A stretch of 64,000 bases of DNA. It comes from Vandiemenella viatica (lineage: Eukaryota; Arthropoda; Insecta; Orthoptera; Morabidae). The stretch is taken from the NCBI GenBank assembly GCA_031002005.1, contig JARYHS010013630.1:237591539-237655538 (forward strand). The letters are read 5' to 3'. The translations under genes were made by a program, and so were the position numbers. Positions 60,701 to 64,000 of this stretch are shown in pieces. Every line of letters starts with the position of its first letter. Positions within the stretch are counted from its first letter, which is position 1. The notes beneath the pieces are model-generated. The model was not told where the DNA came from and ran no database searches. It saw nothing but the letters and a program-made list of their open reading frames with translations.

Positions 60701-60950
60701 GCCTTTCCCAAGTAGCACCTCAATTTCCACATTTACCTCCCTACAATATGGATCAACTGTGGCTGGACATGGCGACATATGATCTTCATGAGTTCAACCC
60801 TGGAATGCTGCACCTCATCCATTACCTTCCTCAGGTCACTCTCTATATTATAACTCATGTTTCTATCAATAGTATTTCCCACACCTCTCTCAAGCCTCCA
60901 CAGGCTGAGCCACCCACTTTCCCCCAAGGTTCTTGAAGTTAGAAGTCACT
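57790..60950 (-). mobile_element. LINE (CR1/Jockey-like), longest copy
   Basis: Read on the minus strand from 60950 to 57790 it carries, in order: a pre-endonuclease stretch (VNVEIEVLLGKGICSVLEVL, about 60735-60680), the endonuclease start (RVSLVNCRSIMNEVIEFKNL, about 60425), a degenerate EN body (about 60000-60150), the spacer (YKKVQILKLKRYFREVSTND, about 59760), RT start (LQENWKSAIVVLVHKRG, 59015-58965; CKLISLTSAVCKLMESLI), QLGLRQGYSCKTQLVGYN, and the C-terminal VQRRAARFVSENY and LEWDSLEERRR. Many stops. It fills most of the intron between two Robo exons. Confidence 0.85.
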
Positions 60951-61333
60951 ATTGTAAGGAATACTGGATGTTTGTTAACTTCACCATGCACCAAATAAAA
61001 TAGTTACTGAATATGACACTATCTATAATAGATATTATCGATATTCTGCTGCACTTCTGACCCAACATTTTCCTATCTTTACTATGTTCGAGAGGTAAAC
61101 ATTCAAATATAATTCGTACTTAGATGAGATTTTTTCATAATATATCACTAACAATTTTCAAGTTCTGTAATAATAATAAAACCAATAGAAGTGATGACTA
61201 ACTACGTTCACTCTACTTTATAATTTCATTTATTTGTAAATGTCTGATGATTCTCATTAGAATTATTGTTTACTGTTTTATGTGAATGAAAACTTAGACC
61301 ATACCTACTTCTTAGTATAAATTTCTGTTTCAG
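60951..61333 (+). other. Robo intron, nothing recognised
   Basis: AT-rich, ends in the polypyrimidine tract and acceptor atttctgtttcag. Confidence 0.5.
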
Positions 61334-61475
61334 GGGTGGGTTCAGATCTGTCACCCATCTAACGAAGAAGATGAAACATACCCACAAAGTGCTAATGGGT
61401 TCTTTGCTCGAAATGTGTATTCAGATTCATATTTTTTTGGTGGGCAGAGTGTTAATGGATATGCAGTTCACACAG
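61334..61475 (+). CDS. robo: Roundabout receptor, cytoplasmic exon after CC1
   Basis: Acceptor ttctgtttcag before 61334, donor cacag|gtaaat after 61475; phase 0 in, phase 1 out. It encodes GWVQICHPSNEEDETYPQSA followed by NGFFARNVYSDSYF. Phase 0 entry matches the CC1 frame, not the upstream frame, of the preceding exon, so it supports CC1 as the true frame there. No CC2 or CC3 motif is present; these would be in later exons outside the window. Assignment rests on position, phase and open frame with clean splice sites more than on a motif I know. Confidence 0.7.
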
Positions 61476-62879
61476 GTAAATAAGCTGAGATCCACATTTC
61501 TTTAATGCTAATGAATGAATATGAGTAATAATTAACACTATAACTGTAATTTTCTGCTGTCAAAATGTGAAATTTGTTTTATGGATCAAATTACTTGTAA
61601 ATAATATTCAGGTTATAATTGATGGCTTGATAGCCAGAGTAAATAGTTTCTATGCTGTTTGGGTGTTGCTACTTCCTTGAAAAACAAATGTTCCAGACAC
61701 AGATTTATTTCTGTTTAGCACAGTATGCAAAACACTTCACTGAGCAGTTCTGTACTAGAATATGGCTGAAACATGTCAGCCAAGATACCAGTGTTTGATA
61801 GTATATAAATTAATATTCAAGATACAAAACCCACATAAAACCTTCCCCTGACAACTATTGTGACATGGAGTCTATGCATTTCTATTTTTTCTGTATACTT
61901 AAGCCACTAGCAAGTCTTCCTGAGAAAAACTGTTACAAATCTGATGGTTTTCTGGAGCTTGAAACTCAAAGTCCTTCTCAGAGGTTGTGAACAGTCTAAA
62001 TTCTTTATCACTGTCTTATATTGAATAATTCACATCATCATCTGAGCATGATTCTTTTACAATTCCCTTTTTGCTCCTCCTTGTCACCAAGTTCTTAGGC
62101 GCCTGGTTGATCAAACATTCGGTGTTCCAAATCACTCCGTGAACCATAATTCTATGATACAACTACAAAAAAGAGTATTTTATGTGAATAGTTATAAAAA
62201 GACATGAAAGTTAGTATGTCCTATCGTTGTAAAGTCATATGTCATTTGAAAAACCATTTCACCTTAGCCTAAAATATTAATAGTTTTGTAGTTACATAAA
62301 AAGTTTTGGAGAAGCAATATATATAATTTTCTTGGATGTTGAGTCAACTCTTGTAAACAAGGCCATGTGGCCAACAGCATAAAACTTAATTCCCCAATCC
62401 GTTATGATGTTAGCTGTCTGGTAAAACACTGGAGAGCAAAAATTCCATAAAATCACTCTGAGTATTTTCTTTTTTTTTTTTACATTTGTGAAGTTTCGTT
62501 CGTAATCACCCTGCTGTCCCTATTCACCTGTTTTACGGTAAGAACTCAAGAAGGCTTTGGGTTAAGTTTGTATCATGATACATGTCATTAACATGTGATA
62601 TGGTGAGAGTATTAATTTGCAAGTGATTTTCTAACAGCAATATTAGCAGAGATTGTGTATAGGTTGAAATGTAACCAGGACCAGAATAACAACTGAAACT
62701 TTTTGCTGCAGCATAAGGCACGAGAAATGCATTAAGTGATATTTTATAACATGTAAGCAACTGCCAGAACAGTCCATTCAACCTGTCATTATTGACAGGC
62801 TTTGAGGCTAGTAAGACAATAACAATAATAATAAAAAGAATTGGGAATTTGTCACTGCAACATCTGCTCCATCATAATT
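61476..62879 (+). other. Robo intron, nothing recognised
   Basis: AT-rich. A short T run at 62471-62480. Minus frame 62533-62781 has no domain. Confidence 0.4.
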
Positions 62880-64000
62880 AAATTAAATTCAATCCTTCCA
62901 TATGCTGAGCCTTCCTTCCACTGAAATATCTCTTCAGTTCTGAAATATGTGCCTTTTTGTAACTGTACCTATAACCACCTTCGGGTTTTGGTCACTGGTT
63001 TACTGAACGCTCTAATATCAATTGGAACTGCTTCATGATCACTAATTTCTTCAGTTACTTAAGACCCTACAAGATTATCATCAGGCTTTATTAGCAATAT
63101 ATCCAACATGTAGGGTCCCCTTGTGCTCTGCTCTACCACTTCTTCCCTTACTATGGTATTTGCAAATTTCTGTTCCCTTGTGTTAGCAACCTTACTTTCT
63201 TCCCAGTTGACATCTGGCAAATTTAAATCCCCAGTAATAATAACCATTCTACCCTCACCTCTAAGATAAAAATATTTCCTTATTTCAACCCAAAGACTCT
63301 CAGTTCCATCATTCATTGCTCCTCTAACAACCAAATTATATCTTTCAGAAATCCAGCCCTAGCAACTCATGACAATGATCTATGGATACCAGTGTATTAT
63401 AGTAGTGTTTACTAAATATGAATACCCCCAACCAATTTCCCCTCTGCCTCTGTGTTACACTCTGCAACCATAGTAGAAAACTCTTCCCTTTAATCAAGAC
63501 TCCACTCCTACACTACTTGTGATTTGTGCATTTCTGTTAAATTACCAAACTCTATTACTTTGTTCATTACACTCCCACAGTTCAAGTCTTATAACAGTAT
63601 TTTCAGTATTAATCTTTACCTTCCCAGTTTCAACCTTGCCTTTAATTTTTTCATCAGCTTCAGCTATTTCTTTAGCATTTAAGGCTTTTCCTGTTGTAAA
63701 TCTACATTAAGTTTCCTTTTGGACACCTATTTCAATACCCTCACCAGCAGCCTGTAACCTAAAATAGGCACAGTCCTGACTCAGTCATAACTGGAAATGG
63801 GCTCCCTTTCTGCATTAGCTAACAACTCAAAAAGTCCCCGTCCCCCCTTGCCCTTCCTATTTAGATGTAGACGATGCTTAGTGAAGCCCAACCTATGGTG
63901 TCCACAGGCACAACCACCTAAGACAGCATTAATGCCTTTCCCAAGTAGTACCACGTTGACCTGCCTCACAGTATGCTCAAAGTATGGCCAGTCATGGAGC
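62880..64000 (-). mobile_element. LINE (CR1/Jockey-like), 5' part, continues past window
   Basis: Minus strand encodes, from the right: LGKGINAVLGGCACGHHRLG, LHLNRKGKGGRGLFELLANA (63900-63800, a GDSL/SGNH-esterase-like C-terminal block found upstream of the endonuclease in some such elements), then the endonuclease with MVIITGDLNLPDVNWEESK (63250-63190) and EQSTRGPYMLDILLIKPDDN (63140-63070). The next block (STEEIFQ-like) follows at about 62930. Less decayed than the 57790 copy. Confidence 0.8.

Noticed and set aside
1..64000. CRISPR array, prokaryotic operons or an integrated bacterial/viral system
   Set aside because: Introns, SINEs, LINEs and the gene content are eukaryotic; no short regularly spaced repeats with unique spacers, and no viral replication or capsid gene is recognised.

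Overview
Eukaryotic, intron-rich, AT-rich DNA dense in decayed transposons. There are no operons, Shine-Dalgarno sites or CRISPR arrays. The only protein gene I can name is a Roundabout (Robo) axon-guidance receptor on the + strand, seen as five exons with consistent splice sites: two exons forming Ig domain 2 (32131-32284, 33038-33168), one carrying the transmembrane helix (47095-47270), and two cytoplasmic exons (56777-57202, 61334-61475). The Ig2 part reads like insect Robo1. The tRNA-derived SINEs, RTE- and CR1/Jockey-like LINEs, mariner, hAT and Harbinger elements suggest a large-genome arthropod, probably an insect. I cannot name the species.

Layout. 1-6.9 kb: relics of a mariner and a Helitron-like end, dispersed repeats and CpG-rich stretches. 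6.9-10.3 kb: a Harbinger element with 3-bp target duplication that encloses a second Harbinger-type element, itself hit by a SINE and a LINE. 10.9-12.8 kb: a decayed hAT transposon. 12.8-32 kb: mostly unique intronic or intergenic DNA with a mariner relic, SINEs, a hAT-like relic, an unidentified secreted-type ORF pair (minus strand, 19.8-20.7 kb) and GC-rich islands. 32-33.2 kb: Robo Ig2. 36986-37985: exactly 1000 N. 38-64 kb: CpG-poor DNA with several copies of one LINE family, Robo TM and cytoplasmic exons, a 1.3-kb mariner with TIRs and TA duplications, a hAT MITE, a Helitron helicase relic and a 189-bp tandem array.

Two points matter most to a user of this annotation. Robo exons for Ig3-Ig5 and the three FN3 domains are not visible between the Ig2 and TM exons, and base composition changes sharply across the N gap, so the join may hide much sequence or be wrong. 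The cytoplasmic exon 56777-57202 also has one base too many between the YAE motifs and the CC1 motif, which breaks the reading frame as assembled.

Family assignments come from recognising motifs by eye; no search was run.
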